Source of the DNA: Clostridium sp.
GTDB lineage: Bacteria > Bacillota > Clostridia > Clostridiales > Clostridiaceae
Assembly: GCA_031292145.1 (NCBI GenBank)
Contig: JARLHR010000028.1
Location: forward strand, 94,354 to 158,353
Length of the DNA stretch: 64,000 bases
Reading direction: 5' to 3'
In this document: positions 28,901 through 38,563 of the stretch, in pieces
Numbering within the stretch: the first letter of the stretch is position 1
Layout of the letters: each line of letters opens with the position of its first letter
Notes under the pieces: generated by a model
Database searches by the model: none
What the model was told of the DNA's origin: nothing
What the model saw: the letters and a program-made list of their open reading frames with translations, nothing else
Position numbers and translations under genes: made by a program

Positions 28901-29666
28901 TTCCATCTGTATTTGCTAACCGAGCTACTTGTCCTACTTCATAATTATCAAAGTTAGCACTTAATAATTTATCCTTAATTTTACTAACGTTTATCCAAGT
29001 ATTTGGAACACCTTGATCAAATTCTTTACCATCTATTTTAAAATTACTCCAAAGAGACGTTATATCAATTTCAATTCTTGATTCATAATCGAATTCATTA
29101 CTCCAAGTATCTTCTACGTATACACTAGCGTCTGTGGTACCTGTGTTATCTGTTGTAATATTGGCATGTGCTGGATCACCTGTTGCTGTATACTCGTACC
29201 AGTCATCTCCAAATTGGCCATCCGATACTCTATTAAAACTTTTAATTTCTGTATTACTACCATATCTCGCAGTACCTTCTAATTTAGTTCCTAATTTACT
29301 TTTTGCAGCAGATTCTAAATCATCTTTATTAGCATCATCACTCACTGTTCCATCTGATAAATTAACTTCATATTCATTACTACCATGTGAAACTGAAGCG
29401 TAACTACTTCCAAACTTTGGACTTGAATCAATATCTTCTACATTATCTAATAATTTATCATTTGTTCCATCATTGTAATATACTCCAGTAGCATTATCAT
29501 CCTTAGATCCTTCATAAAGATATTTTCCATCTTTAAATGCAACTGCATTTGTAATTGATCCATCTTTTGCGTCTAATCTATCTGTTGCCATCGCCGGTGA
29601 CACTGATGAAATAACAGATGTAGCTGCTATCAATAATGCTGTAACTTTATTTGCTCTTTTAATCAT
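25923..29666 (-). CDS. Large multi-module cell-surface protein with repeated unrecognised module and FIVAR-like repeats
   Basis: This 1247-residue protein has a signal peptide (cleavage near AMA) and an N-terminal region common in clostridial surface proteins (DGKYLYEG, GVYYNDGT). The unrecognised module of its neighbour then appears three times, at about 390-483, 632-725 and 1070-1162, with a divergent copy at 196-297. Helical FIVAR-like repeats lie at 488-553 and 564-629, with a divergent one at about 299-387. A beta-rich region spans 740-1060, and cell-wall-binding repeats end the protein (1183-1242). It appears to be an adhesin or substrate-binding scaffold tethered to the wall. There is no dockerin, cohesin or catalytic motif. 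Its function is not known. Confidence 0.82.
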   Translation of the reverse strand: MIKRANKVTALLIAATSVISSVSPAMATDRLDAKDGSITNAVAFKDGKYLYEGSKDDNATGVYYNDGTNDKLLDNVEDIDSSPKFGSSYASVSHGSNEYEVNLSDGTVSDDANKDDLESAAKSKLGTKLEGTARYGSNTEIKSFNRVSDGQFGDDWYEYTATGDPAHANITTDNTGTTDASVYVEDTWSNEFDYESRIEIDITSLWSNFKIDGKEFDQGVPNTWINVSKIKDKLLSANFDNYEVGQVARLANTDGSYHIKFTLLPKVGVTIPTSLPDDFITTGSGKKWTKPTWGFTVTPKKSALIDAITAATTNSNSVEVSTDGSDVLVASKWVTAAVKKTYTDAIAAAQAIADKTECTKTEGDNAVEALAAATTAFNTAEAAGTKQAQTRITVKIDSIWGTISIAGVNFSAKWGSSNLMTSLASDIQAATFSGYTLESVTSDEKTVTAIFTTTDELSSVPAGFTTGLDWSNGHADVSLEKINTVAASVDKSGLQTLYDSHKNDTQGSYTNASWSTFTTALNNAETVINDNAATQDEVDTAKTDLNNAVSGLVNSSTTTGAAVSVDKSALKALYDSHKNDTQGSYTNASWSTFTTALNNAETVINNNAATQNQVDTSKTNLNDAVNGLVSPKTRITVNVTSLWGNISIAGINFSARWGSSNLMTSLAADIKAASFTGYTLESVTSDGATVTAIFTTTDELSSVPAGFTKGLDWSNGYANVSIEPITTSISTTTDTTTGAAASVTTSGVVNAENTNNATETIIQNLNGDVYAAVTTTSDSVVYYGYTDDNGNYIDCSKIANISVYDGTHVVKIDNFNEETSADGKTVKLGLPTLVRTLGQDKDYIYSVISVPVTGYQTVNGTNYTDTATATVYYVQKISKARGKREDGAYLPNTVESYELDNYDGYIDNNWSYGDAYSAVVPDDSSRKIKIIDGAIYVAYKSQDSNKNDIVEVAKLTLSKSDRIGSYDDANKHKVTVPLVTNPTSASIELCPWTMDSNGNVWAIDDGVIKKSAQANSFQDMYSCDKSIDNLDVYDDTNLIGWSSNSNKYITVKDGETAATSSDASSDANSKTRITVKVTNLWGDITIAGVKFSPKWGGDLMASLAADIKAASFSGYTLESATSDGKAVTVTFIAPGKLSAAPAGFTKGLDWSSGYADVSVADATGTTIGAAATNTNTDAGAVTKTGWQKTDNGTWNYMDDKGVMKTGWIKVDGNWYYLDQSGTMQANTIVDGYSLDSNGVWIQYLSNV
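26184..28496 (-). repeat. Three close DNA copies of the unrecognised surface module
   Basis: The module is encoded at 26184-26456, 27492-27770 and 28218-28496, with a diverged copy at about 28776-29081 and a further near-identical copy in the neighbouring gene at about 25449-25721. Shared residues are TRITV, a LWG turn, IAGxxFSxxWG, the IxAAxFxGYTLES stretch and the GLDWSxGxAxVS end. Close similarity at DNA level suggests duplication and gene conversion within the locus. Confidence 0.75.
27780..28205 (-). repeat. Tandem FIVAR-like coding repeats
   Basis: Two copies of about 66 codons (28008-28205 and 27780-27977) encode SHKNDTQGSYTNASWSTF and continue through ALNNAETVI in almost identical DNA, split by a Thr-rich spacer. 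They would recombine easily, so repeat number may vary among strains. Confidence 0.75.
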
Positions 29667-29887
29667 AAATATTTCTCCCCCTCTAGTTCACTTTTTTACA
29701 CTTTGTTATATTGTTTTTATTAACATCTTTAATGTACTTCTTTACATAATCATTTATTATATGGAACTAAATTTTTTTAATATTGTATATAAATACTCTT
29801 CCAATTAATGGTACATAATTTTTATTGAGTATACATTAAATGCATGTACTTTATTAACTTGCTTTGATATATCTAATACTCTGAAAA

Positions 29888-31675
29888 TTAATTAATTGCT
29901 TTTAATTCAAAATGTTTTAATATTTCAATCAGTGATTCTGCCTGTGCCGCTAATTCCTCACTAGCTGCTGCACTCTGCTCAGCTGTAGTTGAATTTGATT
30001 TAACCACATCTGATATCTGCACTATTCCTTCACTCATCTGTTCAATATACCTTGCTTGTTCTTCTGATGCTGCTGCAATTTCACTTATTACCTCAGTAGA
30101 TTTTTTTACTTCACTAACTACTTGAAGCAGATTATTTGCAGTATTATCTGCTAAACTTCTTCCATTTTCTACTGCCATTATTGAATCTTTAATAAGTCTA
30201 TTAGTCTTCTGAGCGGCTTCTGCACTTTGAGCTGATAACTTTCTTACTTCTTCTGCAACAACTGCAAATCCCTTACCTGCTTCACCTGCTCTAGCAGCCT
30301 CAATTGCTGCATTTAAGGCTAAAAGGTTAGTCTGTTCTGCTATTTCATCAATATCATTAATAATTTTGCTAATATCATCTGAACATCGATATATATTATC
30401 CATTGCTTTTAACATATCTCTCATTTGTGAATTGCTATTCTCAACAGTCTTAACAAAATTATTAGAAATATGATTAGCCATATTTGCATTTTTTGCATTT
30501 GCATGCACTTGTTCATTAACTTCTTGAATAAATGCTGAAAGCTGATCTACTGAATTGGTCTGACTAAAAGCACCTTCTGATAATGTTTGTGAAGTTGCTG
30601 ATACTTGTTCTGCTCCTCCATTAACTTGTTCTGAAGCTTCCCTGATTTCCTGAAAAATCGAATTAAGCGATATTATGATGTTATCAACGGAATCTTTCAT
30701 CTCAATAAAATTTCCTTCATATTTATAGGTTGTTGAAATATCTAAATTTCCTTTTTCAATACTTCCCAAAACCCTAGATAGATCTTTAATATAACCCTTA
30801 AGAGAAATTATCATTTCAGAAAATGAAATTGATAATTCTCCAAATTCATCTTGAGATTTTGTTTCAACTGAAACTTCTAAATTTCCTTTTGCTATTTCCT
30901 TTGAAAGATCAACAATATCTTTTATAGGTTTAGAAATTCTATCTGAAAGATACTTAGCCATGCTAACTGTAAGTCCAATAGCAATTCCTAGAGCTACAAT
31001 TATTATTATAATTGAAATAACTTTTAGACTATCTAATTTTTTACCTAAATCATTTCCCATTTCTATTTTTGTTTCCATCATAGCACTTATATTTCTCATA
31101 GTTTCATCTGCACAAACATTTCCTTTTGCCCTAAATATATATAAAGCATCTTCCTTTTTGTCCTGATCCGCTAACTTAACCACTTGATCTACTATTGCTT
31201 TATATTTATCCACACTTTCTTTAACTTTATTAAAATTATCAATTTCATTTTTTGAAATACAATTCTTTTCTATAATTGGCAAATTTTCATCTATCCCCTT
31301 AAAACTCACCTCAAGTTTCTTTTCTGCCACTTTTAATTCATTTGAATCTTCTAATGTTAAAATATCTCTCACTATCGCATTTATATTCTCGATTTCCATT
31401 CCAAACTTTCCGATATCTCCCTGTGAAAAGCCATAATTTATTAATGTATTCTTATAATCACTATTAGTTTTTTGCAAAAGTGCTAATCCTAGAAAACTAG
31501 CAAAATTAGAAATCGCTAAGATAATTACAAATGAAGTAAATAACTTTTTCTTTATACGCATTTTATTGAATATTTCAAAAAATTTCAGCCTATTATTTAA
31601 ATTATTAAATGTTAACTTGAATACTTTGTAAGATTTTAGCCTATTATTTAGATTGTTAAATGTTACCTTATTCAT
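29888..31675 (-). CDS. Methyl-accepting chemotaxis protein
   Basis: 595 residues. A first membrane segment lies at about 45-67, an extracellular four-helix-bundle-like sensor at about 68-210, a second membrane segment at about 213-235, then HAMP and a signalling domain with the highly conserved tip [19 protein letters not shown]. The N-terminus is unusual: the cytoplasmic stretch before the first membrane segment contains a near-duplicate [10 protein letters not shown] unit (residues 5-14 and 22-31). The ATG is preceded by GGGGG at suitable spacing; starting at the later Met before RIKKKL would lose the duplication but has no ribosome binding site. It lies downstream of the GH2 gene and may couple sugar sensing to motility, by inference from context. 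Confidence 0.9.
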   Translation of the reverse strand: MNKVTFNNLNNRLKSYKVFKLTFNNLNNRLKFFEIFNKMRIKKKLFTSFVIILAISNFASFLGLALLQKTNSDYKNTLINYGFSQGDIGKFGMEIENINAIVRDILTLEDSNELKVAEKKLEVSFKGIDENLPIIEKNCISKNEIDNFNKVKESVDKYKAIVDQVVKLADQDKKEDALYIFRAKGNVCADETMRNISAMMETKIEMGNDLGKKLDSLKVISIIIIIVALGIAIGLTVSMAKYLSDRISKPIKDIVDLSKEIAKGNLEVSVETKSQDEFGELSISFSEMIISLKGYIKDLSRVLGSIEKGNLDISTTYKYEGNFIEMKDSVDNIIISLNSIFQEIREASEQVNGGAEQVSATSQTLSEGAFSQTNSVDQLSAFIQEVNEQVHANAKNANMANHISNNFVKTVENSNSQMRDMLKAMDNIYRCSDDISKIINDIDEIAEQTNLLALNAAIEAARAGEAGKGFAVVAEEVRKLSAQSAEAAQKTNRLIKDSIMAVENGRSLADNTANNLLQVVSEVKKSTEVISEIAAASEEQARYIEQMSEGIVQISDVVKSNSTTAEQSAAASEELAAQAESLIEILKHFELKAIN

Positions 31676-31861
31676 CTTAAGTCCCCCCTTACATTTTATA
31701 TTCAGTGCTTTTGAATAATTGTACTTATACTAAATGTAAATTCCACAAAATATTTATAACAACAAAAATTTAAATATCTAAAATATTGTTTAATTTTAAA
31801 TGCCTATTAACGTCCTGTTCTTTTATATTTCTCAGATAAATAAGAAATTTTGCAATTACAA

Positions 31862-33541
31862 TCATTTATAATTCGATATTGTCATAAATATATTTCTTAC
31901 AATATCATAGGATAATTTCCTACGTCTAAACTCATCTACAATTCCTTTATTGTTCATAGTTCTTGGTCTCATGGAAAACCACTCTTCACTAACTCTTATA
32001 TCACAGAACTGCCAAATAAATGCTCCCACAATTTCTTGTTGAGAAAATACAGCTTCAAGTTGTTTTTTTAGAATTGATGCTTGCCTCTCTTCAGACCACT
32101 TTACAGATGTAGGCGTTCTGTATCCATAAATAGCCCCTGCACCTATTTCGCTTATTATAAAAGGTTTGCAATTGCCTTCTGTATCTTTCTGAACCCAGTC
32201 ATAAATTTCTTTGATATATTCACTTTCTGAAGCGTCTTCATACCATCCTGGATAAGCATTAAATGATATTACATCTGGCAAACCCAGGCTAATATCATTT
32301 TTAATCTTACAGCTTGCAAATGTAGTTGGTCTAGATTTATCAAGTTGTTTAATCTGATCAAATTGTTTAGCATAGCACTTTTTACCGTACTCTGTTTCAC
32401 TTGCACATTCATTTAAAATACCCCAAATTAAAATTGATGGATGGTTATAATGATTAACTATCATTTCTCTTATACAGTTTTCACTTTGTATATCAAAATT
32501 CTTGTTTTTCATACTTTCCTCAGTTAATCCACGTGCATGACTTTCTTCCCAAACAAGCAATCCTTTTTCATCACATAAATCAAGAAAAAGTTCATCATTG
32601 GGATAATGAGATGTTCTTACTGCATTTGCTCCCATATCAAGCATAAGATTTATGTCGTAATCTAATGCTTGATATGGTAATGAGCACCCAAATAAAGGAT
32701 GATCTTCATGCCTGCAAAAACCTTTTATATTTAGTTTCTTACCATTAAAAAGTATATCTTTGCCTTGAATTAAAACTTCCCTAAATCCTATTCTTTCAAT
32801 TAAATCATCTAGTGCTTGTTCTATTCCATCCATGTATAACTTTGTTTTCAGCATATATAATTTAGGAGATTCTAACTCATAGGCTTCTACATTTTCAAAT
32901 TTAAACTTCTCAGATAGCTTTATAGTTTCTAAACCTTGTATATTTGTTATAGGAAATACATATTTATTATCATTTAATTCAATCATAATTTTTGCATCAT
33001 GTGCTTTATGACTTAAATTCTCTATTTCTACAGTTACATTTCCAAACCAACCCCTGTCCTCATATGTTGGTGTAAAATGAACATATTTTATAAAAATATC
33101 TGGAAGAAATTCAACAATAACTGGTCTTGAAATTCCGCCATAACTTTGATAATCATTAGGAATATGGAGAGCTGAATCTTCATTAAATGAATTATCAACT
33201 TCAACTTCAATGCTATGAAGTCCACATCCAACATTCTTTATAATTGTTTCAAATTGTGTATATGCGTTATAATGTTCCACAGCTATTCTATTGTCAAATA
33301 TCACTTTAGCGGTATGGCTTACACCTTTAAAAACAAGTCTTATATTTCCTTCTGCTTCAAGGGAATTTCTATACAGTGCTTTTCCTCTATAATTCGAAAA
33401 TTTAGGATGACTTTCCCAACAACTTGGAACCGTTATTTTATATACTTCATCTTTATGATCTCCTGCACAAGTAGAAAATTCCCATAAACCATCTAATTCT
33501 AGTTGTTTTCTTATTTTATGTGCTTCAAATCCTCTTATCAT
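31862..33541 (-). CDS. GH2 glycosidase with beta-glucuronidase-like NxK motif
   Basis: This 559-residue cytoplasmic enzyme has the jelly-roll, Ig-like and TIM-barrel domains of GH2. The acid/base is Glu378 (WGILNECASE) and the nucleophile Glu465 (IISEIGAGAIYG). Near the C-terminus, Asn530-Asn531-Lys532-Gly533 (RPRTMNNKGIVD) lines up with the N-x-K motif that binds the carboxylate in beta-glucuronidases. That favours a uronide such as glucuronic or galacturonic acid over plain galactose. Some plant xyloglucans carry galacturonic acid, so a role here is possible. A promoter with the shared A/T-rich element lies 77 bases upstream of the ATG. The exact substrate is unproven. Confidence 0.85.
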   Translation of the reverse strand: MIRGFEAHKIRKQLELDGLWEFSTCAGDHKDEVYKITVPSCWESHPKFSNYRGKALYRNSLEAEGNIRLVFKGVSHTAKVIFDNRIAVEHYNAYTQFETIIKNVGCGLHSIEVEVDNSFNEDSALHIPNDYQSYGGISRPVIVEFLPDIFIKYVHFTPTYEDRGWFGNVTVEIENLSHKAHDAKIMIELNDNKYVFPITNIQGLETIKLSEKFKFENVEAYELESPKLYMLKTKLYMDGIEQALDDLIERIGFREVLIQGKDILFNGKKLNIKGFCRHEDHPLFGCSLPYQALDYDINLMLDMGANAVRTSHYPNDELFLDLCDEKGLLVWEESHARGLTEESMKNKNFDIQSENCIREMIVNHYNHPSILIWGILNECASETEYGKKCYAKQFDQIKQLDKSRPTTFASCKIKNDISLGLPDVISFNAYPGWYEDASESEYIKEIYDWVQKDTEGNCKPFIISEIGAGAIYGYRTPTSVKWSEERQASILKKQLEAVFSQQEIVGAFIWQFCDIRVSEEWFSMRPRTMNNKGIVDEFRRRKLSYDIVRNIFMTISNYK

Positions 33542-33617
33542 ACTATTGCTGCACCTTTCATAGTTGGATATACATCTTCTTACAGCTTTATAAATTCTTA
33601 TGCAATTTTATAACTAA

Positions 33618-33671
33618 ATTATACTCACCTTCACTGTAACCGTATACCTAAAAAATTTAATATACTTTACC
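33618..33671 (-). promoter_or_regulatory. Shared activator element and promoter of the GH2 gene
   Basis: On the minus strand an A/T-rich block ending in GTAT is followed 20 bases later by TATAAT, the -10 box. No good -35 box is present. About 45 of 54 bases match the element before the GH31 gene. The layout suggests an activator bound over the -35 region. Confidence 0.65.
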
Positions 33672-33708
33672 TCAATTATTAGTGTTTTTTAAGAATCCTT
33701 TCTATTCA

Positions 33709-35856
33709 TTATTGAAATTTATAACTTGACGTTAAATTAATTTCGCCTTTTAATCTCATATCTTCAGAAGAACTACCCACAAGAATTTCAAAAGTTCCTT
33801 CCTCAACTGTCCATTTTTTATCTGCTACGCTATAGAATGCTAAGGCTTTTCTATCCAACATAATTTCAACTTCCTTAGTTTCACCAGCTTTTAGATAAAC
33901 CTTATTGAAGCCTTTTAATTCTATATTAGGTCTTTCCACAGATGCTTCTATATCTCTTACGTAAATTTGAGGAACTTCTGCTCCATCTCTGTTTCCTGTG
34001 TTGGTTAATTTAAATCTTACGGATATGTTTGCATTTTCTGCGCCTTCATTAACTGATAATTTTAAATCTTCATACTTAAATTTCGTATATGAAAGTCCAT
34101 GACCAAAACAGAATAGTGGTTCAACATTATAAGTAGTGAAATATCTATATCCAACAAAAATACCTTCGGTATATTTCACTGTTTTGCCACCTGGGAATTC
34201 TCCTATCTTATGTGCAGGGGAATCATCTAATGATTTCGGGAACGTCACTGGCAATTTACCAGAAGGATTAATATCTCCAAATAGTACTTCTGCTAATGCA
34301 TTTCCACCTTCCATTCCGTTATACCAAGTTTGAACTACGGTAGCTGCATTATCTATCCATTCAGTCATTTTTATTGGTGCTCCGCTGAGCATTACTACAA
34401 CTGCATTTTTATTAACTTCCAAGACTCTTTTAATAAGTTCATCTTGATCATATGGAAGGTCAATATCTGTTTTATCATATCCTTCACTATCAACATAATG
34501 CTTTATTTCTTTGTCCTTTGATACCGTAAGTGCATTGTTTTCCAATTCTAAATCTTCAGCAGTATGCTTTAATCCACCTATTATAATCACTGCATCAGAT
34601 GTCTTTGCTAACTCAACAGCCTCTTCTATTAATTTTTCTTTCTTTGATTTATCAGCACTATATCCTTTAGCATATTTAACTTCTGTTTGTCCACCTAATC
34701 TTGTTTTAATTCCTAACAACGGCGTAACTTCATATAGAGCTTTTATTTCAGCACTTCCACCACCATTAGAGTGTGTTATATTTGCATTTTCTCCGATTAC
34801 CGCCAAAGTCTTTATTTTATTATCCTTTAATGGTAATATGTTATTTTCATTCTTAAGAAGAACTATTGATTCTCTAGCAATATCTAATGTTTTTTGTCTA
34901 TGTGCTGGTGAATTATAAATTCCCCTTTTTCTATCATCAGAAAATACATTTATCTTATACATTAATCTTAAAATTCTTCTGATTTTTTCATTAATAATTT
35001 CTTCTGTTACTCTTCCTTCTTTTACAACCTTCTCCAATGGCTTTGCAAAAAAATATTCATCGAAATTATTCGTTACATTCATTTCTATATCCATACCAGC
35101 TATAGCTGCCTCTACAGTATCATGTACTGCCCCCCAGTCTGATACGACAACTCCATCAAAGTCCCATTCATCTTCTAATATATCTCTTATTAAATATTCA
35201 CTATGTGAACAATAGTACCCAAAGAGCTTATTATATGCAGTCATCATAGAATAAGCATTACCTTCCTTTACTGCTGCTTCAAATGCGGGCAAGTATATTT
35301 CCCTTAGGGTTCTTTCATCTACCTCTACTTCAACATTCAATCTTTCTGTTTCTTGGTTATTTACTGCAAAATGCTTTACACATGCTGCAACATCATTATT
35401 TTCTTGAACTCCTCTTATGAAAGGCACTGTTAACTTACTTGTTAAATATGGATCTTCAGACATATACTCAAAATTTCTACCACATAAAGGGCTTCGTACA
35501 ATGTTAATTCCAGGCCCAAGTATAATATCTTTTCCTCTTCCTCTTGCTTCATTTCCTAAAACTCTACCTGCTTCATGAGCTAAGTTAGTATTCCAAGTTG
35601 AAGCTAATGCTGTATTACATGGAAGATATGTAACATAATCATCTGAATTTCCTACTGGAACCCAGCTATCATCCGGAAACTCAGCCCTTACTCCCATTGG
35701 TCCATCAGACATTTTTATTGGAGGTATATTAAGTCTTTTAACTCCTTCTGTTCTAAACAGCCCATTTCCATGGCACATAGCAACTTTTTCTTCAAGGGTT
35801 AATTCCGAAATTATTTCTTCTATTCTTTCGTCATTTATTGATATATTTTTATTCAT
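33709..35856 (-). CDS. GH3 beta-glucosidase
   Basis: About 715 residues, cytoplasmic. The GH3 barrel, alpha/beta sandwich and C-terminal fibronectin-like domain are complete. The nucleophile Asp (about residue 240) lies in VVVSDWGAVH. The substrate-side sequence (MSDGPMGVRAE, GPGINIVRSPLCGRNFEYMSEDPYL) is typical of bacterial GH3 beta-glucosidases. In xyloglucan breakdown it would remove glucose exposed after the alpha-xylosidase acts. The gene follows GH31 after about 130 bases in the same direction, which fits that alternation. The start is set at the ATG with AAGGAG 10 bases upstream; a GTG codon directly before it is also open. Confidence 0.9.
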   Translation of the reverse strand: MNKNISINDERIEEIISELTLEEKVAMCHGNGLFRTEGVKRLNIPPIKMSDGPMGVRAEFPDDSWVPVGNSDDYVTYLPCNTALASTWNTNLAHEAGRVLGNEARGRGKDIILGPGINIVRSPLCGRNFEYMSEDPYLTSKLTVPFIRGVQENNDVAACVKHFAVNNQETERLNVEVEVDERTLREIYLPAFEAAVKEGNAYSMMTAYNKLFGYYCSHSEYLIRDILEDEWDFDGVVVSDWGAVHDTVEAAIAGMDIEMNVTNNFDEYFFAKPLEKVVKEGRVTEEIINEKIRRILRLMYKINVFSDDRKRGIYNSPAHRQKTLDIARESIVLLKNENNILPLKDNKIKTLAVIGENANITHSNGGGSAEIKALYEVTPLLGIKTRLGGQTEVKYAKGYSADKSKKEKLIEEAVELAKTSDAVIIIGGLKHTAEDLELENNALTVSKDKEIKHYVDSEGYDKTDIDLPYDQDELIKRVLEVNKNAVVVMLSGAPIKMTEWIDNAATVVQTWYNGMEGGNALAEVLFGDINPSGKLPVTFPKSLDDSPAHKIGEFPGGKTVKYTEGIFVGYRYFTTYNVEPLFCFGHGLSYTKFKYEDLKLSVNEGAENANISVRFKLTNTGNRDGAEVPQIYVRDIEASVERPNIELKGFNKVYLKAGETKEVEIMLDRKALAFYSVADKKWTVEEGTFEILVGSSSEDMRLKGEINLTSSYKFQ

Positions 35857-35986
35857 CACTTATTCTCTCCTTATATAATCTAGTTATAAAAGTTAACAAA
35901 TTATATTTTTTTGTTTTTTTGCAATTAGATTATTATATTTATATTGGATAGGAATACATATCCCTATCCAATATATTCATCTATTT

Positions 35987-38338
35987 TTATTTTTGCAAAT
36001 TACATACAACACTGCTGTTTCCTGATTGAACTATTATTTTTGTATCATTTCCTTCTATCTTAAATTCTGCTCCACATACCTCAGTTACATTTACTACATT
36101 CTTTAGAACAATAGTCCAAGGTTTATCAGTTCCTGTTGATTCTATATTAACTGTATTTTCATGCTTCACTACTTCAACTTGAAGACTTTCATTTCTGCTC
36201 ATATCTAAAACTTTTGTTGTAGCTTTAACATTTTCTTTTAATTCATAAGCCAGTATTGTAACATCTTCTCTGTAATCATAATCTGGTACATTATTCTCAC
36301 ATCCTAGTGCTATAAGGCTATTTTCCTTTACCATCATAGGTATACTTAAATAATCATGATCCTCTTTAATCCATCTTCCACCATCATATTTCTTACCTGT
36401 TATAAAGCTAGTCCATTTTCCTTCTGGCAGATAATAATTAGCTTGTCCACCTTCATTAAATATAGGGGCTACCAAAATTGAGTCGCCTAACATATATTGT
36501 TTATCCAAATAAGTACATGCTGGATCATCTTGGAATTCTAATATCATAGATCTCATTACTGGAATCCCTTTTATATTAGCCGTGTTAGCTGTATTATATA
36601 AATATGGCATTAAACTGCATTTTAATCTACTAAAGAACTTTACTACCTCTGAAGCATCTTCATCATACGCCCATGGAACTCTATATGATGTACTACCATG
36701 TAATCTGCTATGTGAAGATAACAAACCAAATGCAACCCATCTCTTGTATACATCAGCTGTAGATGTACTTTCAAATCCACCTATATCATGACTCCAGAAA
36801 CCAAACCCAGACATACATAATGACAATCCACCTCTTAAGCTTTCGGCCATTGATTCATAATCTGATTCACAATCTCCACCCCAATGTACAGGGAATTGTT
36901 GTCCACCAGCTGTAGCTGATCTTGCAAATACTATTGCATCATCTTCGCCTTTAACTTCTTTTATTGTTTCAAACACAACTTTATTGTACATTTGAGTATA
37001 ATAATTATGCATCTTATATGGATCTGAACCATCGAAATAAACTACATCTGTTGGTATACGCTCACCGAAATCAGTTTTGAAACAGTCAACTCCCATTGCC
37101 ATTAATTCTTTTAATTTATCTGAATACCATTTACATGCATCTGGATTTGTAAAATCTACTATGGCCATTCCTGGCTGCCACATATCCCATTGCCATACAT
37201 CTCCATTAGCTTTCTTTATAAAATATCCATTTTCTTTTCCTTCTTCAAATAATTTAGATTCTTGAGCTATATATGGATTAATCCAAACACAAATATTTAA
37301 GTCTTTTTCTTTTAATCTTTTTAACATTCCTTTTGGATCTGGGAATACTCTGCTATCCCATTCAAAATCACACCAGTTAAATTCCTTCATCCAGAAACAA
37401 TCAAAATGGAATACTCTTAATGGAATATCTCTTTTTCTCATTCCATCTACAAATTCATTTACTGTTGCTTCATCATAATTTGTAGTAAATGATGTAGATA
37501 ACCACAATCCAAATGACCATGCTGGCGGCATTGCTGGTTTTCCTGTCAGATTTGTATAATTTTCAATTACTTCTTTCATTGAATTTCCACCTATGATAAA
37601 GTAATCTAAACATTCTCCTGGCACACTAAATTGAACTTTAGTAACTTTTTCTGATCCTACTTCAAAAGAAACTTTTTCTGGATGATTTACAAATACGCCA
37701 TAACCTTTATTAGTAAGATAGAATGGAATATTTTTATAAGACTGTTCTGTACTTGTTCCACCATCTTCATTCCACACATCTACTGTCTGTCCATTCTTTA
37801 CAAATGGTGTAAATCTTTCACCTAAACCATATACCAATTCACCTACAGATAATTGTAACTGCTCTCTCATATAGATCCCTTGGTCGGATGATTCTAAGAA
37901 AGTTGTTTCTGGTTCAGTTTTTACATAAGCCAAGCCTCTATATTTACTTGAAGTCAGCTTTTTATTTCCTCTATAAAAACTCATTTCTACTGTGTTTTTA
38001 TCATATTCCATTTTAAGATTTCCCGATGTGAATGAAACCTTATTTTCATTTTCTTCTATTAAAACTTTGGTATTTTCATTTTCATAAATTTCAAAACTCG
38101 GACTTTTTCCTTGCTGCCCCATATAATGATAAGCTCTTACTCTTATAACATTTTCCATTGGAGATGAAATCTTATATGTTATAACAGGCCCTCCAAGAGT
38201 ACATCCCCTATTATATATTTTGCTACAAGGTGTATATATTGATAAAATATTTTCTTCACTTTTAGTGTTATAAATCTCTTGCGGACTAAATGTTTGAACT
38301 CCAGGCTTATTTAACCAACATCCATTGCTAAATTTCAT
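35987..38338 (-). CDS. yicI: GH31 alpha-xylosidase (YicI-like)
   Basis: This 783-residue cytoplasmic enzyme is very close in length and motifs to E. coli YicI. The nucleophile is Asp423 in CFKTDFGERIPTDVVYFDG, and the acid/base is Asp489 in HWGGDCESDYESMAESLRGG. HFDCFWM near residue 311 is the aglycone-specificity loop of alpha-xylosidases rather than alpha-glucosidases. It removes alpha-1,6-xylose from the non-reducing end of xyloglucan oligosaccharides, the signature cytoplasmic step of this pathway. AAGGAG precedes the ATG. The promoter upstream carries the shared A/T-rich element 84 bases from the start, and the GH3 beta-glucosidase follows. Confidence 0.95.
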   Translation of the reverse strand: MKFSNGCWLNKPGVQTFSPQEIYNTKSEENILSIYTPCSKIYNRGCTLGGPVITYKISSPMENVIRVRAYHYMGQQGKSPSFEIYENENTKVLIEENENKVSFTSGNLKMEYDKNTVEMSFYRGNKKLTSSKYRGLAYVKTEPETTFLESSDQGIYMREQLQLSVGELVYGLGERFTPFVKNGQTVDVWNEDGGTSTEQSYKNIPFYLTNKGYGVFVNHPEKVSFEVGSEKVTKVQFSVPGECLDYFIIGGNSMKEVIENYTNLTGKPAMPPAWSFGLWLSTSFTTNYDEATVNEFVDGMRKRDIPLRVFHFDCFWMKEFNWCDFEWDSRVFPDPKGMLKRLKEKDLNICVWINPYIAQESKLFEEGKENGYFIKKANGDVWQWDMWQPGMAIVDFTNPDACKWYSDKLKELMAMGVDCFKTDFGERIPTDVVYFDGSDPYKMHNYYTQMYNKVVFETIKEVKGEDDAIVFARSATAGGQQFPVHWGGDCESDYESMAESLRGGLSLCMSGFGFWSHDIGGFESTSTADVYKRWVAFGLLSSHSRLHGSTSYRVPWAYDEDASEVVKFFSRLKCSLMPYLYNTANTANIKGIPVMRSMILEFQDDPACTYLDKQYMLGDSILVAPIFNEGGQANYYLPEGKWTSFITGKKYDGGRWIKEDHDYLSIPMMVKENSLIALGCENNVPDYDYREDVTILAYELKENVKATTKVLDMSRNESLQVEVVKHENTVNIESTGTDKPWTIVLKNVVNVTEVCGAEFKIEGNDTKIIVQSGNSSVVCNLQK

Positions 38339-38421
38339 ATTAACACTCCTTATTTATGTAAATTATTTTAATTCATATTACATTTATAGATTTATAAATT
38401 TTCATATGACTTTATACATTG

Positions 38422-38475
38422 ATTATACTCGCCTTTACTGTAACCTTATACTCCAAAAATTTGATATATTTTATC
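38422..38475 (-). promoter_or_regulatory. Shared activator element and promoter of the GH31-GH3 unit
   Basis: On the minus strand TAAAATATATCAAATTT is followed by a spacer, then GTAT, then 20 bases and TATAAT. The same order and exact 30-base GTAT-to-TATAAT span occurs before the GH2, the permease and the YesL-like genes. It lies in a 377-base gap that also contains the hairpin after the first binding-protein gene. Confidence 0.7.
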
Positions 38476-38563
38476 CTAACAATTAGAGAATTAACTTATT
38501 AATCCTGCTTGTATACCCAAGACACCTTAAAAAGTTTATATAATCAAAAATAAATTAGCAAAA

